A DNA stretch of 64,000 nucleotides from JAJYKC01 sp963823105 (lineage in GTDB: Bacteria > Acidobacteriota > Terriglobia > Bryobacterales > Bryobacteraceae): NCBI GenBank assembly GCA_963823105.1, contig CAWGKC010000002.1, positions 248,001 through 312,000 on the forward strand. Reading direction: 5' to 3'. Both the position numbers and the translations under genes were made by a program. Under the pieces are notes generated by a model, which made no database searches, had not been told where the DNA came from, and worked only from the letters and a program-made list of their open reading frames with translations. How positions within the stretch are numbered: position 1 is the first letter of the stretch; every line of letters begins with the position of its first letter. Shown one piece after another: positions 18,539 through 27,619 of the stretch.

Positions 18539-18731
18539 TTCTCGATAGTATAGCGGTCGGAGGCGTCTTCGGCATTCAACTTCACCCGTCGACGGGGTTG
18601 ACGGCGAAAAGGACCGTACAGGAATCGATCCGAACCGCCGATAAGACGGATGTGGGTCGGGAGCAGGATAGGCGCAGGGCGCCGCCGCTATAACGTTCAA
18701 GGAGAGCCGATTGTTAAAGGAAGTTTCATTC

Positions 18732-19091
18732 ATGGCGGAATCCGGCGGGCTAAGCCCATCCAATACCCAACTGGACATGACCGTGGCCCTGGCCCGCGTC
18801 GGCGGCCAATTGGATCTATTGAAGGAGATCGGCCAGCTTTTTTTGGAAGATTACCCGAACTCTCTTAGGCAAATCCGCGAAGCCCGCGACCGCGCCGACG
18901 CCAAACTTCTGAATTCCAGCGCCCACGGCCTTAAAGGCGCCGTTTGCAACTTCGGCGCGCCGGAAATCGTCGCCATCGCCGCCGCTCTCGAACGCAAAGG
19001 ACGCCTTGGCGACCTTTCCGATATCGACGAACCCATCGCCCGCCTCGAACAGGCCCTCGCTTCCCTGCACGCCGAACTCGAAGCGCTCTAA
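18732..19091 (+). CDS. Hpt (histidine phosphotransfer) domain protein
   Basis: 119 residues, a single helical bundle. The phosphorylatable His is in 'NSSAHGLKGAVCNFGAPEI', the signature of Hpt domains (HxxKG). Hpt proteins relay phosphate from a hybrid kinase to a response regulator. No kinase or receiver gene is near, so this is an orphan relay module. The ATG at 18732 has an AAAGGAAG site; a TTG at 18711 with AAGGAG is an alternative that adds seven residues. Confidence 0.85.
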   Translation: MAESGGLSPSNTQLDMTVALARVGGQLDLLKEIGQLFLEDYPNSLRQIREARDRADAKLLNSSAHGLKGAVCNFGAPEIVAIAAALERKGRLGDLSDIDEPIARLEQALASLHAELEAL

Positions 19092-19145
19092 AACCTCCTC
19101 CCTCCCTCGCTCGCCGGACCGGTCTTTCCGGGGCCGTTTGGTATC

Positions 19146-20012
19146 ATGAAGGGCGGCCCCACCGATATGGTTCCCTCCTCCGTAACCGAGATCGTCTGCG
19201 CGCACAGCCCGGACTCCGACGACGCCTATATGTTCTATGGCCTCGCCACCAAAAAAGTCCGCTCCAAGACGGTCAATTTCCGCCATGTTCTCGAAGACAT
19301 CCAATCGCTTAACAGCAAGGCGGAACAGGGAATCTACGAGCTAACCGCCATCTCCTACCACGCTTATCCCTACGTCTGCGACAAATACGCGCTCATGGCC
19401 AGCGGCTCCAGCATCGGCGACGGCTATGGCCCCATGGTGGTGGCCCTTCACCCATTCGCTCCCGAGGAAATCAAGGGAAAGCGCATCGCCGTGCCCGGCA
19501 GCAAAACCACCGCCTATCTCGCCTTGCGCCTCCTCGAACCCGACTTTGAAGCCGTCCAAACCCCTTTCGACCAGATCCTGGACGCCGTTCGGGAGCGCAC
19601 CGTCGACGCCGGCCTGATCATTCACGAGGCCCAACTCACCTACGGCAAGGGCGGATTCCACAACATCGTCGATCTCGGAAAATGGTGGAAAAAAACCCAG
19701 GGCCTTCCCTTGCCGCTTGGCGCCAACGCCCTGCTGCGCGCCTTGCCGGCCGATATCAAAAGCGAATGCTGCCGCATGATGCGCGAAAGCATTCAGTACG
19801 CGCTCGACCACCGAGAGGAGGCTCTCAATTACGCCATGCAGTTCGCCAGGGAACTCGAACAGCCACTCGCCGAAAAATTCGTCGGCATGTATGTCAATCA
19901 TCACACTGTCGATTGCGGCGAGGATGTCCCTCTGGCCGCACAGAAACTCCTCGACATGGGCTTTGAAGCGGGAATCATCCCGAACCGGGTGCAGGTTGAA
20001 TTCGTCCGCTAA
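19146..20012 (+). CDS. mqnD: 1,4-dihydroxy-6-naphthoate synthase (menaquinone futalosine pathway)
   Basis: MqnD opens cyclic dehypoxanthinylfutalosine to give 1,4-dihydroxy-6-naphthoate. The two-lobed fold resembles periplasmic binding proteins but has no signal peptide. Family motifs are 'CAHSPDSDDAYMFYGL', 'VLEDIQSLNSKAEQG', 'AISYHAYPYV', 'AVPGSKTTAYLALRLL', the catalytic His in 'AGLIIHEAQLTYGKGG', 'VDLGKWW' and 'LPLPLGANALL'. Length 288 fits. The start could instead be the ATG at 19167 ('MVPSSVTEIVCAHSPD'). The upstream ATG lies in the loop of a GGGGCCG/CGGCCCC hairpin (19130-19160). The 3' end overlaps the HEAT gene start. Confidence 0.87.
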   Translation: MKGGPTDMVPSSVTEIVCAHSPDSDDAYMFYGLATKKVRSKTVNFRHVLEDIQSLNSKAEQGIYELTAISYHAYPYVCDKYALMASGSSIGDGYGPMVVALHPFAPEEIKGKRIAVPGSKTTAYLALRLLEPDFEAVQTPFDQILDAVRERTVDAGLIIHEAQLTYGKGGFHNIVDLGKWWKKTQGLPLPLGANALLRALPADIKSECCRMMRESIQYALDHREEALNYAMQFARELEQPLAEKFVGMYVNHHTVDCGEDVPLAAQKLLDMGFEAGIIPNRVQVEFVR

Positions 20013-21324
20013 ATTTCTGCCGGCGCTCCTTTGCGCGGCCGTCTTCGGATGCGTGGCCGCACCGGGTCAAAACGTTCCCGCGGAGACCGCTCCCGCCGCT
20101 CCCGACGCCAAGCAGCGCGCCAAAACCGTTCGCGACCTCGCCAAGCAAGGCGCCACGGCGATGCCCCAACTTGTTCCCTATCTAAAAGACCCCGAAATCG
20201 ATGTCCGCATCGAAGCCGTCAAGGGGATCGCATCTATCGGGGGCGCGTCCATCCTGGACCCGCTGATCCAGGCTCTCCGCGACAACGATCCCGAAGTCCA
20301 GATGCGCGCCACCAATGGCCTCGTCAATTTCTACCTCCCCGGCTACACTCAGTCCGGCCTCGCCGCTTCGTTCAAAAAAGCCGGCGGCGCCATCAAGAAC
20401 CGCTTCAGCGGGGACAGTGACGACCGCATGATCCCCGCTTATGTCGATGTCCGTCCCGACGTCGTCCAGGGCATCGCTTCGCTCCTCGCCGGAGGCTCCA
20501 GCATGGACTCTCGCGCCAACGCCGCGCGCGCCCTCGGCGTTTTGCGCGCCCGCGCCGCCCTGCCTTCGCTCACCGCCGCCCTCCATGTCAAAGACGACAA
20601 TGTCATCTTCGAATCCGTCGTCGCCCTCGAAAAGATTAACGATCCCTCCGCCGGCCCCGCCGTCGCCTTCCTTCTCAAAGACTTCACCAAACGCATTCAG
20701 ATCGCCGCCCTCGACGTCACCGGACTGTTGCACAACCGCTCCGCGCTGCCCGATGTGCGCGAAGTCTTCGCCCGCGCCAAGGATAAGAAGGTCAAGCGCT
20801 CGGCCCTCGAAGCGCTCTCCCAAATGCCGGAGGCGCAGGACTTGGGCCTTCTGCAGCACTATCTCCTGAATAAGGACCCCGATCTCCGCACGCCCGCCGC
20901 CGAGGGCATCGGACGCCTCGGCGACGCCGCCAATCGCCCGGCGCTTGAAAAGGCCTTCGAAAACGAACCGAAACCCGCCCCGCGCATGGCCGCCGCTTTC
21001 GGAGCGGTGGTGCTCGGAAATCGCGACATGACGGAACTGGCCCCGCTGCGCTATCTGGTTAACCAGCTTAATTCCTCCGCCTGGAACGACGTCGCCCTCG
21101 CCTATTTATTCGAACTCGCCCGGTACGCCGACGTCCGCCAGGCGCTCTATCCCGCCCTCTCCGGCGCCACCAAAGACGAGAAAATCGGCCTGGCGCGCGT
21201 CCTCGCCGCCAGCGGAGGCCAGGAGTCCATTCCTTACGCCGACACTCTCTCGCGCGATCCCAACACCGATGTCGCGCAAGCCGGCCTCGACGCCCTTCGC
21301 ATCCTGCGCGCCCGCTTCCCTTAA
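19996..21324 (+). CDS. Exported HEAT-repeat protein
   Basis: About 442 residues. The TTG at 19996, overlapping the mqnD end by 17 bases, starts 'NSSAKFLPALLCAAVFGC', a signal peptide with a possible but atypical lipobox (VFG-C). The rest is a run of HEAT repeats, for example 'PYLKDPEIDVRIEAVKGIAS', 'LIQALRDNDPEVQMRATNGL', 'SRANAARALGVLRARAALPS' and 'KKVKRSALEALSQM'. An interruption near residues 120-150 ('KKAGGAIKNRFSGDSDDRM') looks like an inserted loop. HEAT solenoids bind proteins; the partner is unknown. It is convergent with the next hydrolase, one base apart. Confidence 0.78.
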   Translation: MNSSAKFLPALLCAAVFGCVAAPGQNVPAETAPAAPDAKQRAKTVRDLAKQGATAMPQLVPYLKDPEIDVRIEAVKGIASIGGASILDPLIQALRDNDPEVQMRATNGLVNFYLPGYTQSGLAASFKKAGGAIKNRFSGDSDDRMIPAYVDVRPDVVQGIASLLAGGSSMDSRANAARALGVLRARAALPSLTAALHVKDDNVIFESVVALEKINDPSAGPAVAFLLKDFTKRIQIAALDVTGLLHNRSALPDVREVFARAKDKKVKRSALEALSQMPEAQDLGLLQHYLLNKDPDLRTPAAEGIGRLGDAANRPALEKAFENEPKPAPRMAAAFGAVVLGNRDMTELAPLRYLVNQLNSSAWNDVALAYLFELARYADVRQALYPALSGATKDEKIGLARVLAASGGQESIPYADTLSRDPNTDVAQAGLDALRILRARFP

Positions 21325-21325
21325 A

Positions 21326-22087
21326 TTACGGCAGCCGCTGTTTGCTCAGAAACTCCCAAGCATCGGAGTTGATCTTCCCGCTGATCGCGCCATAGTTGTG
21401 GTCGTGTCCGCGCAGTTCCTTATAGTGCAGCGGGAATCCGTTCGCCAACAATAATTCACGCGTCGCCCGGACCTTTTCAAGCGATACGGCCTGGTCTGCG
21501 TCGCCGATATAAAGAGCGATCGGGATCTTGCGCGTCGCGCGGTCCACGATTCCCGCATAGGCCGGCGCGATATAGGAGGCGTGGACGGCCGCCGCCGCGA
21601 AAACATCCGCGTCGAACATCGCGGCGTCGAACGCCAAATATCCCCCCATCGAGTGCCCGAAAACGTAGACGCGGCGCTTGTTGACGCTCCACTCGGCCTC
21701 CACCGCGCTCGTCAACCTCCGGAAGAACTCCGGAGCGGCGTCTTCAAACGCGGCGTCGCGCGGCAGATCGGGCGCAATCAGCAGAACTCCATTGTTGCGG
21801 GCCACATCCCTCCACGGCGCCAACAGATCCGCGCCCCTTCCCCCCGCGCCATGCAGCAGCAGGATGGCCGGGAGATCGCGCGAACGGTCCTCTCCGTTCG
21901 GAGAAAAAACCAGATAAGGATAAAGCTTGTGCCGGAATTCCAGATACCGCTCCGCGACGCCCGGAATGCCTTCCTGGGCCGCGGTCAGGGACGCGAAGAA
22001 AACCAGCGCCGAAAGCGCGGAGAGACTACTTCGCCTTCTTCTGTTTCTGCTGGCCGACGCGTACCTTGAAGTGGAGTTGTTTGGCAT
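21326..22087 (-). CDS. Exported alpha/beta hydrolase (esterase / dienelactone-hydrolase-like)
   Basis: The hydrolase core shows 'LPAILLLHGAGGRGADLL' (oxyanion), the nucleophile 'VYVFGHSMGGYLAFDAA' (Ser), the acid in 'ALYIGDADQAVSLEKV' and the His in 'ELRGHDHNYGAISG'. Before it lies a signal-like segment 'LSALSALVFFASLTAAQ'. The start is uncertain: the ATG at 22087 gives a long basic n-region (RNRRRR) and overlaps the small gene on the same strand by 62 bases. A later non-ATG start is possible. It resembles polyhydroxybutyrate-depolymerase-like or acyl-peptidase-like secreted esterases; the substrate is unknown. Confidence 0.75.
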   Translation of the reverse strand: MPNNSTSRYASASRNRRRRSSLSALSALVFFASLTAAQEGIPGVAERYLEFRHKLYPYLVFSPNGEDRSRDLPAILLLHGAGGRGADLLAPWRDVARNNGVLLIAPDLPRDAAFEDAAPEFFRRLTSAVEAEWSVNKRRVYVFGHSMGGYLAFDAAMFDADVFAAAAVHASYIAPAYAGIVDRATRKIPIALYIGDADQAVSLEKVRATRELLLANGFPLHYKELRGHDHNYGAISGKINSDAWEFLSKQRLP

Positions 22088-22235
22088 CCTGGTACGCCTT
22101 ATGATCGTGCCGGGCCACGGCATCTTGAACAAAAGCGTCCACATTGGTGTCCCGCGGAAGTACCGCCATCAGCGTGTAGGTATCGTTGCACACCGGGCAG
22201 AAGGGACGTAAACGCTTCACATTGGGAATAGCCAT
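22026..22235 (-). CDS. Small basic protein with a CPVC motif
   Basis: 69 residues: 'MAIPNVKRLRPFCPVCNDTY' then 'AVLPRDTNVDAFVQDAVARH' and a lysine-rich end 'KVRVGQQKQKKAK'. It reads like a real small protein: one CxxC pair that may bind zinc or act as a redox pair, acidic middle, basic tail. The ATG follows a weak GGAA. It overlaps the start of the downstream hydrolase. No family recognised. Confidence 0.45.
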   Translation of the reverse strand: MAIPNVKRLRPFCPVCNDTYTLMAVLPRDTNVDAFVQDAVARHDHKAYQDAKQLHFKVRVGQQKQKKAK

Positions 22236-22332
22236 AACGGTTCCAGAATACCATGTTTGTATTCCGTTATCATAGAGGTACGCGTGCGTCGTCCGGAGTG
22301 CCGCATCGCTTTTTCCCTTTCCCTAAAAAAAC

Positions 22333-24956
22333 GTGCAGCCACTCGACCCAACCCAACTACCCAAACATTTCGATTCGAAGCAAGTGGAGGAAAAATGGGC
22401 GCGAAATTGGGAGGAGCGGGGAACGTACCGCTACGATCCCAGCCGCCCGCGCGAGGAGACGTTCGTCATCGACACCCCTCCTCCCACCGTTTCCGGCTCG
22501 CTCCACATCGGCCATGTTTTCAGTTTCACGCATACCGACATCATCGCCCGCTACCGCCGCATGTCGGGCCTCAACATCTGCTACCCCATGGGCTGGGACG
22601 ACAACGGCCTTCCCACCGAGCGCCGCGTCCAAAACTATTTCAACGTCCGCTGCGACCCGCACGAGCCTTACGTGCCCAACCTCGATCTCGCGCCCTCGGG
22701 CAAAGACGACGGCCCGCCGCGCAAAGTGTCGCGCCCGAACTTCATCGAGCTGTGCCTGAAGCTGACCGTCGAGGACGAGCGCGCCTTCCAATCCGTCTGG
22801 CAGCGCGTGGGGCTCACCGTCGACTGGAGTCAGGAATATTCCACCATCGACGGGCGCTGCCGCCGCGCCGCCCACTGGAGTTTTCTCGATCTCTACCGCA
22901 AAGGCCACGTCTATTCGAGCGAAGCGCCCACCATGTGGGACGTCGATTTCCAAACCGCCGTCGCTCAGGCCGAGGTGGAAGACCGCAAAATCGCCGGCCA
23001 TTATCATCGCCTGCGGTTCGCCGTCGATGGCGGCATCCGAATCGTTCGTCATCGCCACCACGCGCCCGGAGCTGCTCGTCTCCTGTGTCGGCGTCGCCGC
23101 TCATCCCGAGGACGCGCGCTACAAACACCTCCTCGGCCGCACCGCCGTCACGCCCGTCTTCCACGCCCCCGTGCCCATCTTCCCCAGCGAATTGGTGGAC
23201 CCGGAAAAAGGCACCGGCATCCTGATGGTTTGCACCTTCGGCGACGCCACCGACGTGTTCTGGTGGCGCGAACGCAAACTACCTCTACGTCAAGCTATCG
23301 GACGCGACGGCCGTTTCCTGCCCGTCGAATTCGGTGAAAACGGCTGGCCCAGCTACAATGCCGCCGCCGCCAACCGTGCCTACTCTTCGCTCGCCGGCCG
23401 CAATATCAAGCAAGCCAAGCGCGCTATGGTCGAACTCCTGCGCGATCCCGCCTCCGCGTCGGCCGAAGGCGGCGCGCCGCTCATCCAAGAGCCCGAGCCG
23501 ATCGAACACTCCGTGAAGTTCTACGAGAAAGGCGACCAGCCGCTCGAGTTCGTCACCTCGCGCCAGTGGTTCGTCCGCCTGCTCGACAAGAAGGAACGTC
23601 TGCTCGAAATGGGCGACCGCATCGAGTGGCACCCCGAGTTCATGCGAGGCCGCTACCGGAGCTGGACTGAAAACCTGAACATGGATTGGTGCATCAGCCG
23701 CCAGCGCTACTTCGGCGTGCCGTTCCCGCTCTGGTATCCGGTCACCGCCGGCGGCGCGCCGGATTTCGAACACCCGGTTCTGTCGCCGGAAAATCTTCTG
23801 CCGGTCGATCCCATGTCCACGCCTGCCGCCCGGCTTCGACGAATCCCAACGCGGCAAACCGGGCGGATTCACGGCGGAAACCGACGTCTTCGACACCTGG
23901 TTCACCAGCTCGCTCACCCCGCAGATCGTCTCCGGCTGGATCGCCGATCCCGCCCGCCACGCCCGTCTGTTCCCCATGGATATCCGGCCGCAAAGCCACG
24001 AGATCATCCGCACCTGGGCCTTCTACACCATCGTCAAGGCGATGCTGCACGAAAACGCGATTCCGTGGAAACACGTCGCCATCTCGGGATGGGTGCTCGA
24101 TCCGGACCGCAAGAAAATGTCCAAGAGCAAGGGCAACGTCATGACGCCGATGGGTATGTTGGAGGATTACGGCTCCGACGCCGTGCGCTATTGGAGCGCC
24201 AACGCCCGTCTCGGCACCGACACCGCGTTCGACCTCAACGTCCTCAAGGTCGGCAAACGGCTGGTCACGAAACTCTTCAACGCCGGCAAATTCGTTCTGT
24301 CTCAATCCGCGGCGCAGGACGGCCCCATCTCTCACCCGCTGGACCTCGCGTTCCTCGGCGGCGCTGAAGCTCACCGTGGAGCGGGCCACGGCGGCGATGG
24401 AGCGTTGGGATCACGCCGGAGCGCTGTCTGAAACCGAGCAATTCTTCTGGCGCGGATTCACCGACAATTACCTGGAACTCGTCAAAGCCCGCACGCGCTC
24501 GGAGACGGACCTGGAAGGCCGCGCTTCCGCCGTCGCCACGCTGCGGCTGGCTCTCTCCACGTTCTTAAAACTCTTCGCTCCCTTTGTGCCGTTCATCGCC
24601 GAAGAAGTTTGGTCCTGGTCCTTCGCCGAAGCCGAAAGCCAGCCCAGCATTCACCGCGCACCCTGGCCGAAACTGGACGTTCCCACTGGCGATCCGGCGG
24701 TGTTTGAAACGGCCATCGCCTGCTACGCCGCCGTGAACCGCGCCAAAAGCGAGCGCAAGCTTTCCCTTCGCACTCCCGTCGCCTCCGTAACGCTCTGCCG
24801 CCGGCCTCGAAACGTTGCGCGATCTTGAACTGGTGCGGGAGGATATCATTCAAACCGCCGGCGCCGCCACGCTTCGCGACGGTGCAAAACTCCAGCCTGC
24901 CGCGATCTTCCGTCGAAGTCGCGGAGATCGAATTCGCTCCCGGCGGACCGGAGTAG
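22333..24956 (+). CDS. valS: Valyl-tRNA synthetase, five frame breaks
   Basis: Class I synthetase charging tRNA(Val), with an editing domain. The GTG at 22333 opens 'VQPLDPTQLPKHFDSKQVEE'. The HIGH motif is in 'PTVSGSLHIGHVFSFTHTD' and the KMSKS motif in 'DRKKMSKSKGNVMTPMGML'. The editing domain has 'ESFVIATTRPELLVSCVGVA'; the class core 'DVFDTWFTSSLTPQIVSGW' follows. The frame shifts one base forward near 23027-23035, 23818-23830, 24355-24365, 24795-24803 and 24890-24908. Removing one base at each gives a continuous 872-residue protein ending 'VEVAEIEFAPGGPE'. Every segment aligns to ValS in order, so the gene is certainly intended to be whole. The C-terminal coiled-coil arm seems short. Confidence 0.9.
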
Positions 24957-24960
24957 CGCC

Positions 24961-25749
24961 GTGCCTTACGTCGAGAGCGCCGGCGCCCGGATCTATTGGG
25001 AGGAACAAGGCGCCGGCGATCCCGTCCTGCTGATTATGGGCATGACGCTGACCATCGAAATGTGGCACCGCACTCTGCCGCGCCTCGCCCAGCGTTACCG
25101 CACCATCGTCTTCGACAACCGCGGCGTCGGCCGCAGCTCCGCGCCTACGGGAACGTACTCGATCGTGAAAATGGCCGAAGACGCCGGCGCGGTGCTCGAC
25201 GCGGCCGGCATCATAAGCGCCCACGTGATCGGCGCGTCGATGGGCGGCATGGTGGCGCAGGAGTTCGCCCTCCGTTGGCCCGCGCGCGTCCGGTCACTGG
25301 TCCTGGCCTGCACCACCTGCGGCGGACTTCGCACGCACCTGCCGAACCTGGCGCAATTTCGCAGGCCGGCGGTGGGCGCGCGGACGTTCGAAGAGCGCAT
25401 TCGCGGCTTCGCGCCGTTGCTCTATTCGGACTCGACGCCGCGCGAGCGGATCGAAGAAGACAACGTCATCCGCGTGAATCACTTTCCCGCGGTCAACGCG
25501 TACTTAAAACAATTAGCCGCCGTTTTGTCGTGGTCGAGCTACCGCCGCCTCCCGGCGATTCAAGCCCCCGCGTTGATCATTCACGGCGATTCGGACCGCA
25601 TCCTGCCGCCGCGAAACGCCGGCACTCTCGCCCGCCGCATCCCCCATTCCCATAAAATCATCCTCCCCAACGCCGGCCACCTGTTCACCACCGATCAGCC
25701 GGAACTGGCCCACGAAGCGGTGATGGGTTTTCTTGGTAACCTCGGTTGA
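24961..25749 (+). CDS. Alpha/beta hydrolase
   Basis: 262 residues, cytoplasmic, GTG start 4 bases after the valS stop. Core motifs are the oxyanion region 'GDPVLLIMGMTLTIEMWH', the 'IVFDNRGVGRSS' strand, the nucleophile in 'HVIGASMGGMVAQEFAL', the acid in 'LIIHGDSDRILPPRN' and the His in 'LPNAGHLFTTDQP'. This is the 3-oxoadipate enol-lactonase / haloperoxidase-like branch of the superfamily; the actual substrate cannot be deduced. It probably shares a transcript with valS and with the DUF4188 gene, which begins 2 bases after its stop. Confidence 0.85.
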   Translation: MPYVESAGARIYWEEQGAGDPVLLIMGMTLTIEMWHRTLPRLAQRYRTIVFDNRGVGRSSAPTGTYSIVKMAEDAGAVLDAAGIISAHVIGASMGGMVAQEFALRWPARVRSLVLACTTCGGLRTHLPNLAQFRRPAVGARTFEERIRGFAPLLYSDSTPRERIEEDNVIRVNHFPAVNAYLKQLAAVLSWSSYRRLPAIQAPALIIHGDSDRILPPRNAGTLARRIPHSHKIILPNAGHLFTTDQPELAHEAVMGFLGNLG

Positions 25750-25751
25750 AT

Positions 25752-26265
25752 ATGGCGAAAACGCCCGTGGATCGCAAGACGGTGGACCTGTCGGGCTATC
25801 CGGACCTCATCGTCATCTATCTCGGCATGAGGGTTAATTCGTTGCGCGGCGTCCCGACTCTGTTCAAGATCGGACCGCGTATCGCGGCCGCGGCCGATGC
25901 CAAGCCCGACGGACTGCTTTACCATCAGGCGTTCTTCTTCTCGCTTTTATCCGCTGCATGCCGGCATTCGCCAATATTGGCGCGATTTCGCCTCGCTTGA
26001 AACCTGGGCTCGCTCCTTGCCGCATCAACAGTGGTGGCTCGATTTTATGAAGAACCCCCGCGGCGTCGGATTCTGGCACGAGACTTACTCGATGCGCGGC
26101 GGCATGGAATCGGTCTACGACGATATTCCGGAGCGATTCGGCTTCGCCGCTTTTGCGCCCGAGATCGCCGCGCATGGACCGATGTTTTCGGCGCGAAAAC
26201 GGCTCGGGCTGCCAGGTGAACCCGAGTCGCCTCCCCCAGTGACGGAAGACGTGACGAAAGCGTGA
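25752..26265 (+). CDS. DUF4188 family protein (antibiotic-monooxygenase-like fold), one frame break
   Basis: The ATG at 25752 begins 'MAKTPVDRKTVDLSGYPDLI'; the frame moves one base forward near 25935-25950. After correction the protein has 170 residues: 'VIYLGMRVNSLRGVPTLFKI' ... 'GLLYHQAFFFS' then 'YPLHAGIRQYWRDFASLETW', 'WWLDFMKNPRGVGFWHETY' and 'GMESVYDDIPERFGFAAFAP'. This order of motifs fits the DUF4188 group, whose members look like dimeric alpha/beta-barrel monooxygenases (no cofactor) and are often linked to aldoxime or heme handling. The function here is not determined. Confidence 0.75.
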
Positions 26266-26281
26266 CGGAAGGGACGGAAAG

Positions 26282-27619
26282 CTAAGGACCGGTTGGACTC
26301 TGTGTCGCGCTTCCGGTGGGCGGCATTTGCGGCTGTTGCGGTCCATTCGAGAACGGCGAATTGTTCGTACCCGTGCCGGTTCCGGTGGCGCCCGACACCC
26401 CGCCTGTCGCCGGTTGGCCGGGCTGTCCAGGCTGGCCTTGCTGTCCGAACTGCGGCGCGAGACCCGCTTGACCCGGCAGACCGTTCATCTTTTTCATGTC
26501 GAAGAGAAATTCCCACTCGTTGTACTTCTTGTGCTTGTCGAAGAGCTTGATGCCGGTGATGGCCTTCTTGCTGGCGACGCCGACGATGCCTCCGCCGACG
26601 ATTTGATTGTTGCCGAAAGGACTGGCCCCGGTTCCCGCCGAGATTCCCTGCTGCTGCGGGGAGGTGAGCTGCGACTGAATCGCGTTCAGCGCCGGGTTGG
26701 AACCACCGCCGGCGTTGACACCGGGAAACGGCACGCCAAGCTGTTGGCCGGGCGGGCCGGTTTGCCCCGGAAAACCGGGCTGCTGCGGGAACCCCGGCTG
26801 GCCCTGCTGCTGAGGGAATCCGGACGGGCCGGGCTGGAACGGATACCCAGGCTGGCCCGGTTGGCCGGGCTGTTGCGGAAATCCCGGCTGGCCGGCCATA
26901 CCGGGCTGGAAAGGATACGGCGGCTGATTGGGGATTCCGGGCAGTCCCGGTTGGCCATAAGCGCCAGGCTGTTGAGGATATCCATATTGACCGGTAGCCC
27001 CGGGTTGGCCAAGCGCGTTCGGATCGAGCGGGACATCGGAGCCGGTGTTCCCAGGCAGCGCTCCGGACGTGCCGTTTATGAGTCCGGTGCGGTCGCTGGG
27101 GCGGCGCGTCAGCGCCATGTTGACGCCGCTGTTGGGGTCGTTCGGATCGGCTGAGTTGGTGTCGGCGGCGGGCGCGTTCGGTTGCCCCGTCTGCGCCGTC
27201 TGCGCCGTGGCTGTACCCGCGGCGCCGGGAGCTCCATTCGCGCCCGGTGCGCCGTTGGCCAGCATTCCGGGCTTCTGCACCAGCGAATCGATCAGCGTGC
27301 CGTTGGGGCCGGCGTGAATGAAGCGCCAATCGTCCTTCCCGGTCATCGGATCGACATAACGTTTGCGGAGGAAGCGAAGGTTGTTGGTATTTTCGAGGTC
27401 GTCGACTTTCGTAGGAAAGCGGCTGAACTTCATGTAGAAGCGGCGTATGGCGGTGACGTACTGCTGGCCGCGATCGACCAGCAACTCCTCTTTGGCGCGC
27501 TGTTGCTCGAAGGCGATGCGCGGCATCTCCATATATAAGGAGATGGCGATGATCGCCGCGAACACGAAAACCAGCAGCAAAGCGAAGCCGCGCTCGGTGT
27601 CCCGTCCCCGCATCCTCAT
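26282..27619 (-). CDS. Pseudopilin-like protein with a collagen-like tract
   Basis: 445 residues. The N-terminus 'MRMRGRDTERGFALLLVFVF' is a prepilin signal: basic leader, Gly before a hydrophobic helix; Glu5 of the mature helix is missing, as in minor GspK-type pseudopilins. Residues about 50-100 ('QQYVTAIRRFYMKFSRFPTK' ... 'FLRKRYVDPMTGKDDWRF') match the GspG-like acidobacterial type II secretion proteins. Residues about 204-300 are a Gly/Pro/Gln-rich collagen-like tract ('GQPGFPQQPGQPGQPGYPFQ'), followed by a globular stretch 'GIVGVASKKAITGIKLF' ... 'YNEWEFLFDMKKMNG' and another Gly-Pro tail. Last gene of the assembly operon, overlapping pilP by 4 bases (ATGA). Confidence 0.8.
   Translation of the reverse strand: MRMRGRDTERGFALLLVFVFAAIIAISLYMEMPRIAFEQQRAKEELLVDRGQQYVTAIRRFYMKFSRFPTKVDDLENTNNLRFLRKRYVDPMTGKDDWRFIHAGPNGTLIDSLVQKPGMLANGAPGANGAPGAAGTATAQTAQTGQPNAPAADTNSADPNDPNSGVNMALTRRPSDRTGLINGTSGALPGNTGSDVPLDPNALGQPGATGQYGYPQQPGAYGQPGLPGIPNQPPYPFQPGMAGQPGFPQQPGQPGQPGYPFQPGPSGFPQQQGQPGFPQQPGFPGQTGPPGQQLGVPFPGVNAGGGSNPALNAIQSQLTSPQQQGISAGTGASPFGNNQIVGGGIVGVASKKAITGIKLFDKHKKYNEWEFLFDMKKMNGLPGQAGLAPQFGQQGQPGQPGQPATGGVSGATGTGTGTNNSPFSNGPQQPQMPPTGSATQSPTGP
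26720..27010 (-). repeat. Collagen-like Gly-Pro-Gln coding repeat
   Basis: Imperfect tandem repetition of codons for Gly-Gln-Pro-Gly and Gly-Phe-Pro-Gln-Gln-Pro within the pseudopilin gene. The DNA shows recurring GGCTGGCC / CCGGGCTG / CTGCTG words. Gly-X-Y periodicity is partial and often broken by QQP insertions. Confidence 0.75.
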
